Shown here piece after piece: positions 19,020 to 28,236 of a stretch of 64,000 bases of DNA (position 1 is the first letter of the stretch; each line of letters begins with the position of its first letter). The notes beneath the pieces are model-generated. The model had not been told where the DNA came from. It worked only from the letters and a program-made list of their open reading frames with translations, and searched no databases. The translations under genes and the position numbers were made by a program. Where the stretch lies: contig NZ_CP034951.1 of the NCBI RefSeq assembly GCF_004022485.1, positions 2,046,001-2,110,000 of the forward strand, given 5' to 3'. The DNA comes from Aequorivita sp. H23M31. GTDB taxonomy: Bacteria > Bacteroidota > Bacteroidia > Flavobacteriales > Flavobacteriaceae.

Positions 19020-19898
19020 ATGAGTTCATCCTTTGAAAAATATCAAAAACGTCGATTGATATCGTCATATTTTTCAGTTATCATAAGTATTTCCTTGGTA
19101 CTTTTTTTATTGGGCCTTTTGGGACTATTGGTTTTGAACTCGCAAAAGGTGGCAGATTATTTTAAGGAACAAATCGCTATCACAGTTTTCCTAAAAGATT
19201 CGGCCAAGGAAGTTGAGATTACCCAACTAAAGCAAAGTCTCGCATTGGCGGAATACACGAAAAGCGCCGAATTCGTCTCCAAAGAAGATGCTGCCAAAGC
19301 ACATCAGGAAACTCTTGGGGAGAATTTTGTAGAGTACTTGGGAGAAAATCCACTTCAGAATAGCATCGATGTTTATGTTTTGGCCGATTATGTAACTCCG
19401 GGAAAAATGGAGGAAATCACCAATGAACTGAAAAGCAAAAGCTTTGTGGATGATGTTATTTATGATAAACCTCTTATTGCCCAGCTAACCGAAAACGTGA
19501 GCCGTATAAGTTTTTGGATTTTGGTTATTAGTGGAATATTCACCTTCATCGCAGTTTTATTGATTAACAGCAGCATCCGACTTTCTATTTACGCTAAGCG
19601 ATTCACCATTAAAACAATGCAAATGGTGGGAGCAACCAAAAAATTTATCCGTCAACCGTTTGTATGGAAAAGCGTAAGGCTGGGAATAATCGGAGCCGTA
19701 GTGGCAATGATCGGAATGGGAGTTGTTCTTTATTATTTGAATAAGAGCTTCCCACAATTACAATTACTGAGCGATCCTGGAATTCTGGTGGCACTATTTG
19801 TATTTATACTTATGATGGGAATAGTAATTACTTGGTTCAGCACCTTTATTGCAACGCAACGGTTTTTGAATTTAAGGACGGACGATTTGTATTATTAG
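19020..19898 (+). CDS. ftsX: Cell division protein FtsX
   Basis: A 292-residue permease-like subunit of the FtsEX complex in the inner membrane, which controls cell-wall hydrolases at the septum. There is one N-terminal membrane helix (about 20-42), a periplasmic domain with ITVFLKDSAKEVEI and EFVSKEDAAKA, then three C-terminal helices (about 168-190, 218-238, 258-282). NSSIRLSIYAKRFTIKTMQ between them is a strong FtsX signature. The length is normal. FtsE is not nearby, as is usual in flavobacteria. A palindromic repeat starts right after its TAG. Confidence 0.95.
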   Translation: MSSSFEKYQKRRLISSYFSVIISISLVLFLLGLLGLLVLNSQKVADYFKEQIAITVFLKDSAKEVEITQLKQSLALAEYTKSAEFVSKEDAAKAHQETLGENFVEYLGENPLQNSIDVYVLADYVTPGKMEEITNELKSKSFVDDVIYDKPLIAQLTENVSRISFWILVISGIFTFIAVLLINSSIRLSIYAKRFTIKTMQMVGATKKFIRQPFVWKSVRLGIIGAVVAMIGMGVVLYYLNKSFPQLQLLSDPGILVALFVFILMMGIVITWFSTFIATQRFLNLRTDDLYY

Positions 19899-19924
19899 TC
19901 CCCTTAACCCCCAGAGGGGGAATT
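19899..19924. repeat. Solo end-repeat of the leuS DUF559 element type
   Basis: The sequence starts TCCCCTTAACCCCCAGAGGG and ends GGAATT. It differs at only a few positions from the left end of the leuS element (CCCCCTAACCCCCAAAGGGG then GAAT). It abuts the ftsX stop codon and has no nuclease gene. Confidence 0.75.
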
Positions 19925-19957
19925 GGAGGCTGGAGATGTGGGATTTGGCAAAGATCT

Positions 19958-20020
19958 TTCAAACCTTTTAAACCTGTAAACTTGCAACCTGTAACTTGCA
20001 ACCTGAAACCTGAAACCTGA
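19958..20020. repeat. Low-complexity repeat (AACCTG words) between ftsX and the DUF3098 gene
   Basis: Several imperfect units such as TTGCAACCTG, TAACTTGCAACC and TGAAACCTGAAACCTGA run up to the next start. No coding sense is evident. Confidence 0.6.
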
Positions 20021-20026
20021 GTAAAA

Positions 20027-20293
20027 ATGGGAGAAAAAAAACGAAGAGAAGAAGTGGAAAAGCCGGAATTTATTTTCCACGCTAAGAACTATAAGTTTAT
20101 GCTTATTGGGATTGCATTTATTGCCTTGGGTTTTATTTTGATGGCCGGCGGCGGAAGTGACGATCCAAATGTTTTTAATCCTGAAATTTATAGTTGGAGA
20201 AGGATTAGACTTGCTCCTGCCTTGGTTTTAATAGGGTTTGCCATTGAGGTTTATGCCATTTTGTTGAATCCTTCGCCTAAAGAAGAAAATTAG
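20027..20293 (+). CDS. DUF3098 small membrane protein
   Basis: An 88-residue protein with two membrane helices (about 26-44 and 64-82) joined by a short loop with [19 protein letters not shown]. This is the DUF3098 pattern found between ftsX and uppP across Bacteroidota. The context suggests a role in the cell envelope or division; no reaction is known. Its TAG overlaps the GTG start of uppP by one base. Confidence 0.88.
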   Translation: MGEKKRREEVEKPEFIFHAKNYKFMLIGIAFIALGFILMAGGGSDDPNVFNPEIYSWRRIRLAPALVLIGFAIEVYAILLNPSPKEEN

Positions 20294-21078
20294 TGGATAC
20301 ATTTCAAGCTTTTGTTCTTGCCATTATTGAGGGGTTAACCGAATTTTTACCCGTTTCATCAACCGGTCATTTAATCATTGCATCTTCATTTTTTGGCATT
20401 GCCCAAGATGATTTTACAAAACTTTTTACCATAGTTATCCAATTGGGTACTATTCTCTCTGTAGTTGTTTTATATTTTAGAAGATTTTTCCAAAGTATAG
20501 ATTTCTATTATAAACTTTTGGTGGCCTTTCTTCCGGCAGTGGTACTAGGTCTATTATTGAATGACGTTATTGATAGTTTGCTCGAAAGTCCGTTGACAGT
20601 TGCAATTTCATTGGTAATTGGTGGAATAATACTTATAAAAGTCGACGATTGGTTTGGAGATGGGGAAGAAACCGAAATCTCTTATATAACCGCATTGAAA
20701 ATTGGATTTTTTCAATGTTTGGCAATGATTCCAGGTGTTTCCCGAAGCGGTGCAAGTATCGTTGGTGGGATGACCCAGAAATTATCGAGAAAAACCGCTG
20801 CGGAATTTTCCTTCTTTTTAGCGGTTCCAACAATGCTCGGAGCAACCGTAAAGAAAAGTTACGATTATTATAAGGCTGGTTTTGAATTAACTCCAGATCA
20901 GGTGAACCATCTTATTATTGGAAATGTTGTAGGATTTATAGTCGCACTGATTGCCATAAAATTCTTTATAGATTATTTGAGCAAACACGGATTTAAGATT
21001 TTCGGCTACTATCGCATTTTCGCTGGAGTTGCCATTTTGTTGATCCACTTTTTTGTAATGAAGTTGGAGGTTATTTAA
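20293..21078 (+). CDS. uppP: Undecaprenyl-diphosphate phosphatase UppP (BacA)
   Basis: A 261-residue inner-membrane enzyme that recycles undecaprenyl diphosphate to the monophosphate carrier for peptidoglycan and O-antigen. The two family motifs are present: [14 protein letters not shown] near the start and PGVSRSGAS near residue 150. Multiple hydrophobic helices are present. The start is GTG at 20293, giving the canonical N terminus and coupling to the upstream stop. In related genomes truB follows directly; here about 3 kb of accessory genes intervene. Confidence 0.96.
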   Translation: MDTFQAFVLAIIEGLTEFLPVSSTGHLIIASSFFGIAQDDFTKLFTIVIQLGTILSVVVLYFRRFFQSIDFYYKLLVAFLPAVVLGLLLNDVIDSLLESPLTVAISLVIGGIILIKVDDWFGDGEETEISYITALKIGFFQCLAMIPGVSRSGASIVGGMTQKLSRKTAAEFSFFLAVPTMLGATVKKSYDYYKAGFELTPDQVNHLIIGNVVGFIVALIAIKFFIDYLSKHGFKIFGYYRIFAGVAILLIHFFVMKLEVI

Positions 21079-21178
21079 AACTTCAAACCAAATTTTTCTT
21101 TCTTATCTTTCAAGGATTATTCCACCTGAAATAAAATAAGTACACAATTCTTTTTTCCGAAACAATCACGGCTACAAA

Positions 21179-22339
21179 ATGAGATTAACGATTACAATTC
21201 TTGTCGCTTTAGTTTTATGCAGTTGTGGAGACAAAAAAATTGAAGACTCACAAATGTTTGTTGGAGCCTATAGAATGATGGATCAATTGGTTCCATATCC
21301 TTATATTTTTCAGCAAAAAAAGGACTCTGTTTTTTTATTTGACAATACGGGAAATTTGATTGATAAGATTGTAAGCAAAGGAATTGAAGATACTACGGGA
21401 ATTCAATTCGAAAAGCATCATTTTAAAATATTAAAGATAAAAGAGAATGGCTTTTTCGCATATAACCTTTTGGATACTTTAAATTTTCAACAATTTAAAA
21501 ATGGTATTATAAGTCCGAAGAGCGTTGCTAAATTTGAAAAATTAGCTGCCGTTAAGAAACTTGATATTGAAGAAATTCAAAATAAAATAGGAAATTCTAT
21601 TTGGAATTATGATGTTATTGAGGATGAAAACAGCAATCCTAATGAAGATTTGAAAATCAAACAATTGTTGCACTTTAGAAATGACAGCTTAAATATTATT
21701 ACGGAATACTATTATGAAGGGCTAAAAACAGTTTCTGAATACGAAACCAAAGCATATCATATCTTTCAAATAGACCAGAATTATTTTCTTTCCTTTCAAA
21801 AAGAAGTGGATAATCCACAACCAATTTATCAAATAATCGGCGCCGACTCCCAAACCGTTGGATTAAGGGATTTTTCTTCGAGAGAAATCAAAAACATAAA
21901 GTTTGTTAAGGATTCTACTAGCACTGAATATTTCAAAGATTTAATTAAAAACACCGCACAATATTCAAAATGTTTTGATGGCTATCAAGGAGAATATTAT
22001 TATGGTGACGATGTAACTTACAAGAAAGGGAATAACTACATCGTAGAATATGTAAATATTGACGCACCTAAAAATGATATGAAATCAGGATATATCATTA
22101 TTCATTATACTGTAAACTGTCGAGGCAATCTTGGCAATTTCGGTTTAATTCAAATGAATAGGGATTTCAAAAAAACTTCTTTCAAAAAAGAGATGGTAAA
22201 TCATCTTTTAAATAAAGTGAGCCTTTTAAACGATTTCCCCTCATCTGTTTCAGAAAAAGAATGGCTCAAATACAAAGATGTTCATGGATTTTTAATGTTT
22301 AAACTGGAGAAAGGAAAAATTGTAGACTTATGTCCATAA
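21179..22339 (+). CDS. Predicted lipoprotein of unknown function
   Basis: A 386-residue protein. A signal peptide ends in a lipobox (VLCSC, then GDKK), giving a Bacteroidota-type surface or outer-membrane lipoprotein. The rest is polar, with no motif I recognise; it contains two loosely similar beta-rich halves and CFDGYQGEYYYGDDV near residue 265. It overlaps the next lipoprotein gene by 10 bp, so they form a pair. It sits in the accessory insert between uppP and truB. Confidence 0.75.
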   Translation: MRLTITILVALVLCSCGDKKIEDSQMFVGAYRMMDQLVPYPYIFQQKKDSVFLFDNTGNLIDKIVSKGIEDTTGIQFEKHHFKILKIKENGFFAYNLLDTLNFQQFKNGIISPKSVAKFEKLAAVKKLDIEEIQNKIGNSIWNYDVIEDENSNPNEDLKIKQLLHFRNDSLNIITEYYYEGLKTVSEYETKAYHIFQIDQNYFLSFQKEVDNPQPIYQIIGADSQTVGLRDFSSREIKNIKFVKDSTSTEYFKDLIKNTAQYSKCFDGYQGEYYYGDDVTYKKGNNYIVEYVNIDAPKNDMKSGYIIIHYTVNCRGNLGNFGLIQMNRDFKKTSFKKEMVNHLLNKVSLLNDFPSSVSEKEWLKYKDVHGFLMFKLEKGKIVDLCP

Positions 22340-23169
22340 AACAAATCATTTTTATAGGAACTATTTTTCATGTATTTCTAAGCTGTAAAGAAAAATCGAC
22401 TTCAGATTTTGCAACGTTGGACGACAGCAAAAAAGAGGAGCTATCAAATTACTATCACGAATTATCAAATTATTTTTTGCAACCCTCAGAATTATATCGG
22501 GTTTATAAAGATTCTGCATTAATGGTACAGCCAGATAATGTGGAAATAAGACAGAAACTTTCCTATTCCTATAAGAAAGTAGGAGACCATATTAAGGCGA
22601 TGGAAGTTTTGAACAAAGCCGTGGAAATTGACACTGCACAGGGTAAAACAGATGTTTTGGAATATAGAGCTTGGACGCTTTTGTACTATTATAGAGATTA
22701 TGAAGGTGCGGTAAGAGACGTGGATTTAATTGAAAAAATATCAGGGAGAACTTATAATCCATGCTGGGGAGAGCCTTGTGGGTTTCATAAAGGGCAAGCT
22801 TTATATAAACTTCGTGAATACGAAAAAGCCATTGAAACCTTTGAGATTGTTAACATTGAAGAAGAGAAAATTGGTTTCGATATTAACGACAATTATATGA
22901 TTTTCTTCTATATGGGAAGGTGTTATGCTGAAATGAAAGATTTCGATAACGCAATTAAATATTATAAAAAATCTTTGGCCTCCGTCGACAAATTTCCGGA
23001 AGCGTATTTTCAATTAGGGTTGGTTTACAAGATGTTAAATAAAAAGGCGAAAGCTGATAAAAATTTTGAATTGGCAAAAAAATACATTGCTTATAATATG
23101 GGTGAGCCTTATGTCGAGAGATTTGACAAGGTATTTCTCTATAGGATTGAAAGAGAAATGAATGAATAA
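22330..23169 (+). CDS. TPR-repeat lipoprotein
   Basis: A 279-residue protein. The lipobox FLSC is at about residues 15-18 (MSIKQIIFIGTIFHVFLSC in all). At least three tetratricopeptide-like repeats follow: SYKKVGDHIKAMEVLNKAVE near 80, ALYKLREYEKAIETFEIV near 155, CYAEMKDFDNAIKYYKKSL near 195, then AYFQLGLVYKMLNKKAKADK near 225. These fold as helix pairs that bind partner proteins. It is probably co-expressed with the preceding lipoprotein, which may be the partner. Confidence 0.8.
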   Translation: MSIKQIIFIGTIFHVFLSCKEKSTSDFATLDDSKKEELSNYYHELSNYFLQPSELYRVYKDSALMVQPDNVEIRQKLSYSYKKVGDHIKAMEVLNKAVEIDTAQGKTDVLEYRAWTLLYYYRDYEGAVRDVDLIEKISGRTYNPCWGEPCGFHKGQALYKLREYEKAIETFEIVNIEEEKIGFDINDNYMIFFYMGRCYAEMKDFDNAIKYYKKSLASVDKFPEAYFQLGLVYKMLNKKAKADKNFELAKKYIAYNMGEPYVERFDKVFLYRIEREMNE

Positions 23170-23232
23170 CTTACACAATTCAATTAACAGAAAATATTAA
23201 AATCATAGATTCAGCACCCCAATGCAAATCCT

Positions 23233-23240
23233 TATATTTG
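23233..23240 (+). promoter_or_regulatory. Candidate -7 box (TATATTTG) of the MNT/HepT locus
   Basis: This matches Bacteroidota TAnnTTTG and lies 7 bp before the ATG, so transcription would start at or near the start codon (leaderless). The decayed second copy has TATCTTTG in the equivalent place (23895-23902), 8 bp before its ATG. No clear -33 TTG is visible. Confidence 0.5.
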
Positions 23241-23247
23241 TTAAACC

Positions 23248-23535
23248 ATGAATCCCGAGATAAACAAAATAATAATCGAAACGCTTTTGCCCATTGAACC
23301 GAAACAGATTGCTGTTTTTGGGAGTTATGCGCGTGGGGAAATGACCGAGGAGAGTGATATTGACGTTTTATACGATTTTAAGAAATGCATCTCTTTGTTT
23401 GATTTGGTTGGAATGAAGTTGGATTTGGAAGAAAGACTTAAACGAAAAATTGACTTGGTTTCAAAAAAGGGTCTTAAAGAGTGGATAAAACCTTTCGTAA
23501 TGCGGGACTTAAATACAATTTATGAAAAAGATTAA
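23248..23535 (+). CDS. MNT-type minimal nucleotidyltransferase (MntA-like antitoxin)
   Basis: A 95-residue protein with the nucleotidyltransferase signature GSYARGEMTEESDIDVLYDF: GS, then the two Asp of SDID. MntA proteins AMPylate the HepT RNase toxin and so silence it. The motif looks intact. The HepT partner gene starts 14 bp before this stop but is frameshifted, so the antitoxin may be an orphan. A degenerate copy of the gene lies at 23911-24194. Confidence 0.85.
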   Translation: MNPEINKIIIETLLPIEPKQIAVFGSYARGEMTEESDIDVLYDFKKCISLFDLVGMKLDLEERLKRKIDLVSKKGLKEWIKPFVMRDLNTIYEKD

Positions 23536-23865
23536 TTCAGGGTATATTTCCGATATCCTTGAATATATAGGCTACGTGGAAAAATTCATTTCTCAAGATG
23601 TCTCCGATAGTGACAGCTTATCGACAAAAAGACTGAGTTTGCAATAATTAGATGTTTCGAAGTAATAGGAGAGGCCACCAAAAGATTAGATAATAATTTC
23701 AAAACAAAATATCCAGACGTGCCTTGGAAGAAAATGGCTGCTTTTAGAGATGTTTTAATTCACGATTACGAAAGGCTGATCCCTGAAATGATTTTAAAAA
23801 CACCTGAAGAAGACCTGCCAAATTTAAAACGGCAATTACTTCACATCCTCGAAAACGAAAAATAG
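23522..23865 (+). pseudogene. HepT-like toxin gene, frameshifted
   Basis: It begins MKKINSGYISDILEYIGYVE and stops early at a TAA near 23647. In another frame the family sequence continues: KKTEFAIIRCFEVIGEATKR, then PDVPWKKMAAFRDVLIHDYE, with the RX4-6H motif (RDVLIH) intact. A single indel in the A-rich run near 23620-23630 explains the break. HepT is an RNase of HEPN type. Loss of the toxin with the antitoxin kept is a common decay route; a sequencing error is the alternative. Confidence 0.8.
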
Positions 23866-23910
23866 CAAAAAAACCATACCACATTCCAACTCTCTATCTT
23901 TGAATCATTT

Positions 23911-24194
23911 ATGAATCCTGAAATAAACAAAATAATCATCAAAACGCTTATGCCATTCAAACCAAAGTTTCTGTTTTTGGGAGTTACGCACGTGGGGAAA
24001 TGACTGAGGATAGTGATATAGATATCTTAGTGGATTTTCCTAAGGGAGTTACTTATCTCGATATTGGAGGCATCTATATGGATTTAATCTAACAATTAAA
24101 AAGAAAAATCGATTTGGTCACTAAAGGTGGTTTAAAGTCAGAGTTTAAACCTTTTATAGAGAAGGATTTAATTGAGATATATAATGCAGCATAA
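23911..24194 (+). pseudogene. Second, degraded MNT nucleotidyltransferase copy
   Basis: It starts MNPEINKIIIKTLMPFKPK, nearly identical to the intact copy at 23248, then shifts frame before the GS motif. The next part reads VSVFGSYARGEMTEDSDIDI, followed by an in-frame TAA (DLI*QLKRKIDLV) where the intact copy has a coding triplet. It has at least one indel and one nonsense change. Tandem duplication and decay explain it; no HepT follows it before truB. Confidence 0.82.
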
Positions 24195-24227
24195 AATACA
24201 ACGCCCAAGTAAAGAAAAATCTCGCTA

Positions 24228-24932
24228 ATGAACATTAATTCCCTCCAAGGAGAAGATTACACCGAAGGCCAAGTAATCTTGATTGATAAACCATTGGGAT
24301 GGACCTCATTTCAAGTAGTTAACAAAGTTCGGTGGCTTATCAGAAAACAATTCGGTATAAAAAAGATTAAAGTGGGCCATGCTGGAACGCTAGATCCCTT
24401 GGCAACGGGCCTACTGATAATTTGCTCTGGAAAATTCACTAAAAAAATCGATACCTACCAAGCCCAGGAAAAGGAATATACCGGAACTTTCACTTTGGGC
24501 GCGACAACGCCAAGTTACGACTTGGAAACAGAGATTGACCAAACTTTCGATATTTCCAATATTACTTCCGAAGATATAAAAAATGCCGTAAACCATTTTT
24601 TAGGAGAAATTAAACAACAGCCTCCCGTATTTTCTGCTTTGAAGAAAGAGGGAAAACGACTGTATGAGTTTGCCCGAAATGGAGAAGAAGTGGAAATTCC
24701 TTTTCGAAATGTAATGATTTCAGAATTTGAAATCACCAAAATAGAATTGCCAAAAGTAGATTTCCGTGTGGTTTGTAGTAAAGGGACTTATATACGTTCC
24801 CTGGCAAACGATTTTGGAAAAGCACTTAAAAATGGCGCTCATCTTTCTGTGCTTCGCAGAACCAAAATTGGCGACTTTTCAGTTGAAAATGCAGTGGGAA
24901 TCAAGGAGTTTGAAGATTCACTCACTAGTTAA
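24228..24932 (+). CDS. truB: tRNA pseudouridine-55 synthase TruB
   Basis: A 234-residue enzyme that converts U55 of tRNA T-loops to pseudouridine in the cytosol. It carries IDKPLGWTSF, then GHAGTLDPLATGLL with catalytic Asp56, then KEYTGTFTLGATTPSYD and CSKGTYIRSLANDFG. It lacks a C-terminal PUA extension, as usual in Bacteroidota. It normally follows uppP; the accessory insert separates them here. Confidence 0.96.
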   Translation: MNINSLQGEDYTEGQVILIDKPLGWTSFQVVNKVRWLIRKQFGIKKIKVGHAGTLDPLATGLLIICSGKFTKKIDTYQAQEKEYTGTFTLGATTPSYDLETEIDQTFDISNITSEDIKNAVNHFLGEIKQQPPVFSALKKEGKRLYEFARNGEEVEIPFRNVMISEFEITKIELPKVDFRVVCSKGTYIRSLANDFGKALKNGAHLSVLRRTKIGDFSVENAVGIKEFEDSLTS

Positions 24933-25003
24933 ATAATAATTAAGGATACCCCTTATTAGCAAGTTTTTGTGGAATTTTACATTAAATTTCAGTACTTGCA
25001 GTA

Positions 25004-25729
25004 ATGAATTTTAATTATTCATATAAAGCTTTTCTTATCACCTGTCTTTTAACGGGTATTTTAGTCTTGTTTCTTATTAGTGTGAAGCTATCCGGAGCAA
25101 AGGAAAGGACCCCTCCTACTGACACATATGATATGATAATTGTACCAGAAGATCTTTTGGAAGAGAAAGACATGGCTTCCCTTATGGATGAAGAAGTAAA
25201 AGTGGAAACCAACAAAGCTTATAATGAAGCGGAGAAGTTCATTTCATCTGTTGAAAAGGAAAATCAGGAGCTTACGGAAACCACTGAAGGAAAATTGCAA
25301 GAAATGGATCAAGCCATAGAAGACTCCCAACAAAATAATGGTGATGATGGAATGGCGGATTATGCTCCATTTGAAAAAAAGAAGAACACAAAATTGTCCA
25401 ATAGCAATACCAATAAAGAACAACCGGCTGTTGTTGAAGGTGGGAACCGAAATACCACGATTAGCTACCGACTTTTAAATCGTAGAGATATTTATCTTCC
25501 AAATCCCGTTTATACCTGTTATGGATCTGGGAAAATTGTTATTAATATTGAAGTAGATAACCTCGGAAAGGTAAAAAAAGCAACTTATAACCAAAATGCT
25601 TCCTCTTCTTCAAACCAATGCTTAATAGATGCCGCCACAGAATATGCACTCCAAGCAGAATTCACCAGCGACGCCTCTCGGGCCAAACAACTGGGAACTA
25701 TTACCTTTAACTTTCCCGGCCAAGGGTGA
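25004..25729 (+). CDS. TonB-like membrane-anchored protein, unknown function
   Basis: A 241-residue protein. One membrane helix (about 9-27) is followed by a long acidic, low-complexity periplasmic stretch (30-150), then a folded C-terminal region (about 165-240) with YLPNPVYTCYGSGKIVINIE and VDNLGKVKKATYN that resembles a TonB C-terminal domain. A proline-rich spanner like that of true TonB is missing, so energy transduction is uncertain. It lies 71 bp after truB in the same direction. Confidence 0.65.
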   Translation: MNFNYSYKAFLITCLLTGILVLFLISVKLSGAKERTPPTDTYDMIIVPEDLLEEKDMASLMDEEVKVETNKAYNEAEKFISSVEKENQELTETTEGKLQEMDQAIEDSQQNNGDDGMADYAPFEKKKNTKLSNSNTNKEQPAVVEGGNRNTTISYRLLNRRDIYLPNPVYTCYGSGKIVINIEVDNLGKVKKATYNQNASSSSNQCLIDAATEYALQAEFTSDASRAKQLGTITFNFPGQG

Positions 25730-25735
25730 TTTTAG

Positions 25736-25810
25736 TGGTCAGTAGTCAGTTGTCAGGAAAAGTAGCAGTTTTCAGTGGTAGTTGGTTGGTTGTTGGTTAA
25801 AAAAATAAAA
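25736..25810. repeat. Low-complexity CAGTTGTCAG-type repeat
   Basis: Imperfect words GTCAGTAGTCAGTTGTCAGG, CAGTTTTCAGTGG and TTGGTTGGTTGTTGG occupy the space before tag. A nearby CTGAATTCAGAATTCA is similar in style. No coding sense. Confidence 0.55.
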
Positions 25811-25843
25811 TAATTTCTGAATTCAGAATTCATAATTTCAAAA

Positions 25844-26413
25844 ATGGAGGAAGAAAAAAGTCGTTGTAGTTGGTGCGGAACAGATCCGCTTTATGTGAAA
25901 TACCATGATGAGGAATGGGGTGTGCCGGTAAGGGATGACAAAACCCTATTTGAATTTCTAATCTTGGAAACCTTTCAGGCAGGATTGAGTTGGATAACCA
26001 TCCTTCGGAAACGAGAAAATTTTAGAGAGGCTTTTGATGGTTTTGATTATAAGAAAATCGCGGAATACGATCAATCAAAAATTGATGAACTTCTTCAGAA
26101 TGAAGGAATAATCCGTAATAAATTAAAGGTACATTCAGCTATATCAAATGCGCAAGCCTTTATGCAAGTGCAAAATGAATTTGGGAGTTTTAGTAATTAT
26201 ATCTGGGAATTTGTAGATAACAAACCAATTAAAAATAAATTGATATCCCATAAGGACGCTGCGGCGACTACTCCGTTAAGCGATACAATAAGTAAAGATT
26301 TAAAGAAACGCGGATTCAAGTTCGTCGGTAGTACAGTTATTTACGCCCATATGCAAGCAACCGGAATGATCAACGATCACGTGAAAAGTTGCTTTAGATA
26401 TAACGAAGTTTAA
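25844..26413 (+). CDS. tag: DNA-3-methyladenine glycosylase I
   Basis: A 189-residue base-excision repair enzyme that removes 3-methyladenine from DNA. It has the family pattern CSWCGTDPLYVKYHDEEWG near the start, FEFLILETFQAGLSWITIL, then FVGSTVIYAHMQATGMINDH. The Cys pair and His residues of the zinc snap are present at both ends of the chain. The length is normal. A monocistronic gene behind a repeat-filled gap. Confidence 0.95.
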   Translation: MEEEKSRCSWCGTDPLYVKYHDEEWGVPVRDDKTLFEFLILETFQAGLSWITILRKRENFREAFDGFDYKKIAEYDQSKIDELLQNEGIIRNKLKVHSAISNAQAFMQVQNEFGSFSNYIWEFVDNKPIKNKLISHKDAAATTPLSDTISKDLKKRGFKFVGSTVIYAHMQATGMINDHVKSCFRYNEV

Positions 26414-26418
26414 TAAAA

Positions 26419-28168
26419 TTAGATTTTAATCACCTTTTTGTGAATTTCGCCAAAGCTACCCTGAAAAGTAACAAGTAATGTTCCTTGCCAGTTTGGATTA
26501 AAGATCCAAAGTCAGCCTTCCATTTCCAGTTTCTACTTCGGCGTCATAAAGTTTTTGACCCAATAAACTATGGATCTGAACTTTTACAGAACCTTGAATC
26601 GAATTTAAATCAAAAAAAACTTTTCCATAAGTTGGATTTGGGTAAGCGGCCGAAATATGTTTAGCTGCCCATTCATCCATAGAAAGTGTTTCAACCTGAA
26701 TCGTCCAAAAACCTTCGGGCGCAACTATGGGTCTTGTCATTTCCTTTCCCGGCATCGCTTCGGCCCAAATATAATATTCAATATCAACAGAAGTATTTGG
26801 AACATTTAAGTTGGCTGTCCAGTAGTCCGAGCTAGATGGTACCATTTCAATTTCATCATAATTAGTAGTTCCCACTTCCCGCCAAAAAACCTTGGCCTGA
26901 GCAACTCCCGAAATATGTTTTACCATGGCTTCAATAGATATCGTACTCCCAGCATTGGCAAGATCAATAGGCTGGTGAACAATCCAAAGCGGATCGGCTA
27001 CACCAATAGTGTGGGTAATACAATGGATAGCACCTAAAGAATTGATTAGGTTTTCGCCGGGATTATCAACGTCTATTCCTACTACATTATAGCCTGGCAA
27101 AAGTTGCTGGATCTGATTTAAGGCGGGAACGTCAACTTCCGGGCGGTAAGTCGGGACCATTATAGTTTTATTTACAAAAACGGCATTGCTAAAGGTGTTA
27201 TAAGGACCTCCGGAATTGGGATATTGTCCGCCAGTACTTGGAGGTGCCTCTATCCATTCTATTTTATAGGGACTTCCGAAAGGAGACTCAAAATTATCCA
27301 ATACATATTGAATATTTGCTTCAATTTGGGGACCATCGGCAACTCCCGGTGGATATTTACTTACAAGAATGGTTTCCTCATCCAACAATTTCATATGCAT
27401 ATCAATATGATGGATCTGATCATAAGGCAAAGTGTTCATTTTCACAAAACGGTTAATACCCATATATTCCTGCATAATCCCATCAATTTGAGCTTCGGTC
27501 TTTACGCTCACGCCATATGGATTTCCAGCTGAATTTTCATTTAAAATCAAATTGGAAGCAAACGCATTGCCCAATCCATCACTCATATAATTTCCTCCCG
27601 TGTTAACTAAATCATTTATGCCAGAGGTAGTTGAAAAAAGATTAACTCCTGCTTGGGCGGCGTGGGCTATTGGCATAACATCGTCATTTGGACGTGGACG
27701 GTTATAGATCCAATCTACCAAGGCCCGTTCTCCTACATCATCTGAATAAATAGTATTTCCTGCATAATCCCGAATCCAGATACTGTCCCAAGGAACATTT
27801 AAAAAGGAAACATTCGTTATATCGATACCATTTGAGGTTAGATAATTGGAAACAGAAGTTTGATTTTGGGTGGTAATCATCACTTTGCATTCCTGCACTC
27901 CAGCAGCCACTATTTGTCTAAGTATATTTGGATAGGCAGGGTTCCAGGTTACCAATAAATATTCCACTTCCTCCCATTCCGCGGCAGCCCGCACCAAACC
28001 AGTAGGAGGGGGAGATAATCGGGAGCTCGTAAACTGAAATTCCGAAATCAGACCTTTCTCCGATTCGGTTAAATGATGTGGTAAGTTGGGTTTTTCCTGA
28101 GAGAAGAGGAAAGCACTCTGCAGTACCATTATCAGGACAAGAATGTATTTGGTATAGTTGTTTTTCAT
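26419..28168 (-). CDS. Agmatine/peptidylarginine-deiminase family secreted protein with a frameshifted sorting tail
   Basis: The open frame runs 28168 to 26498 (556 residues). A signal peptide ends near AFLFSQ. Next is a porphyromonas-type peptidylarginine deiminase/agmatine deiminase domain (PWDSIWIRDYAGNTIY, DLVNTGGNYMSDG, HHIDMHMKLLDEETILV, GAIHCITHTIGV with the catalytic Cys), then a beta-sandwich and a T9SS type A tail starting PNPTYGKVFFDL. The frame stops at 26498, but the next frame continues NPNWQGTLLVTFQGSFGEIH, then KKVIKI, to a stop at 26419. One missing T would restore a full tail. I give the restored extent; the observed CDS ends at 26498. Confidence 0.8.
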
Positions 28169-28236
28169 AACTGAAGAAATTGGAAGTCACTAAGGTATGT
28201 TTTTATTTATCTTCTATTCATCGTTAATCGAGAATT

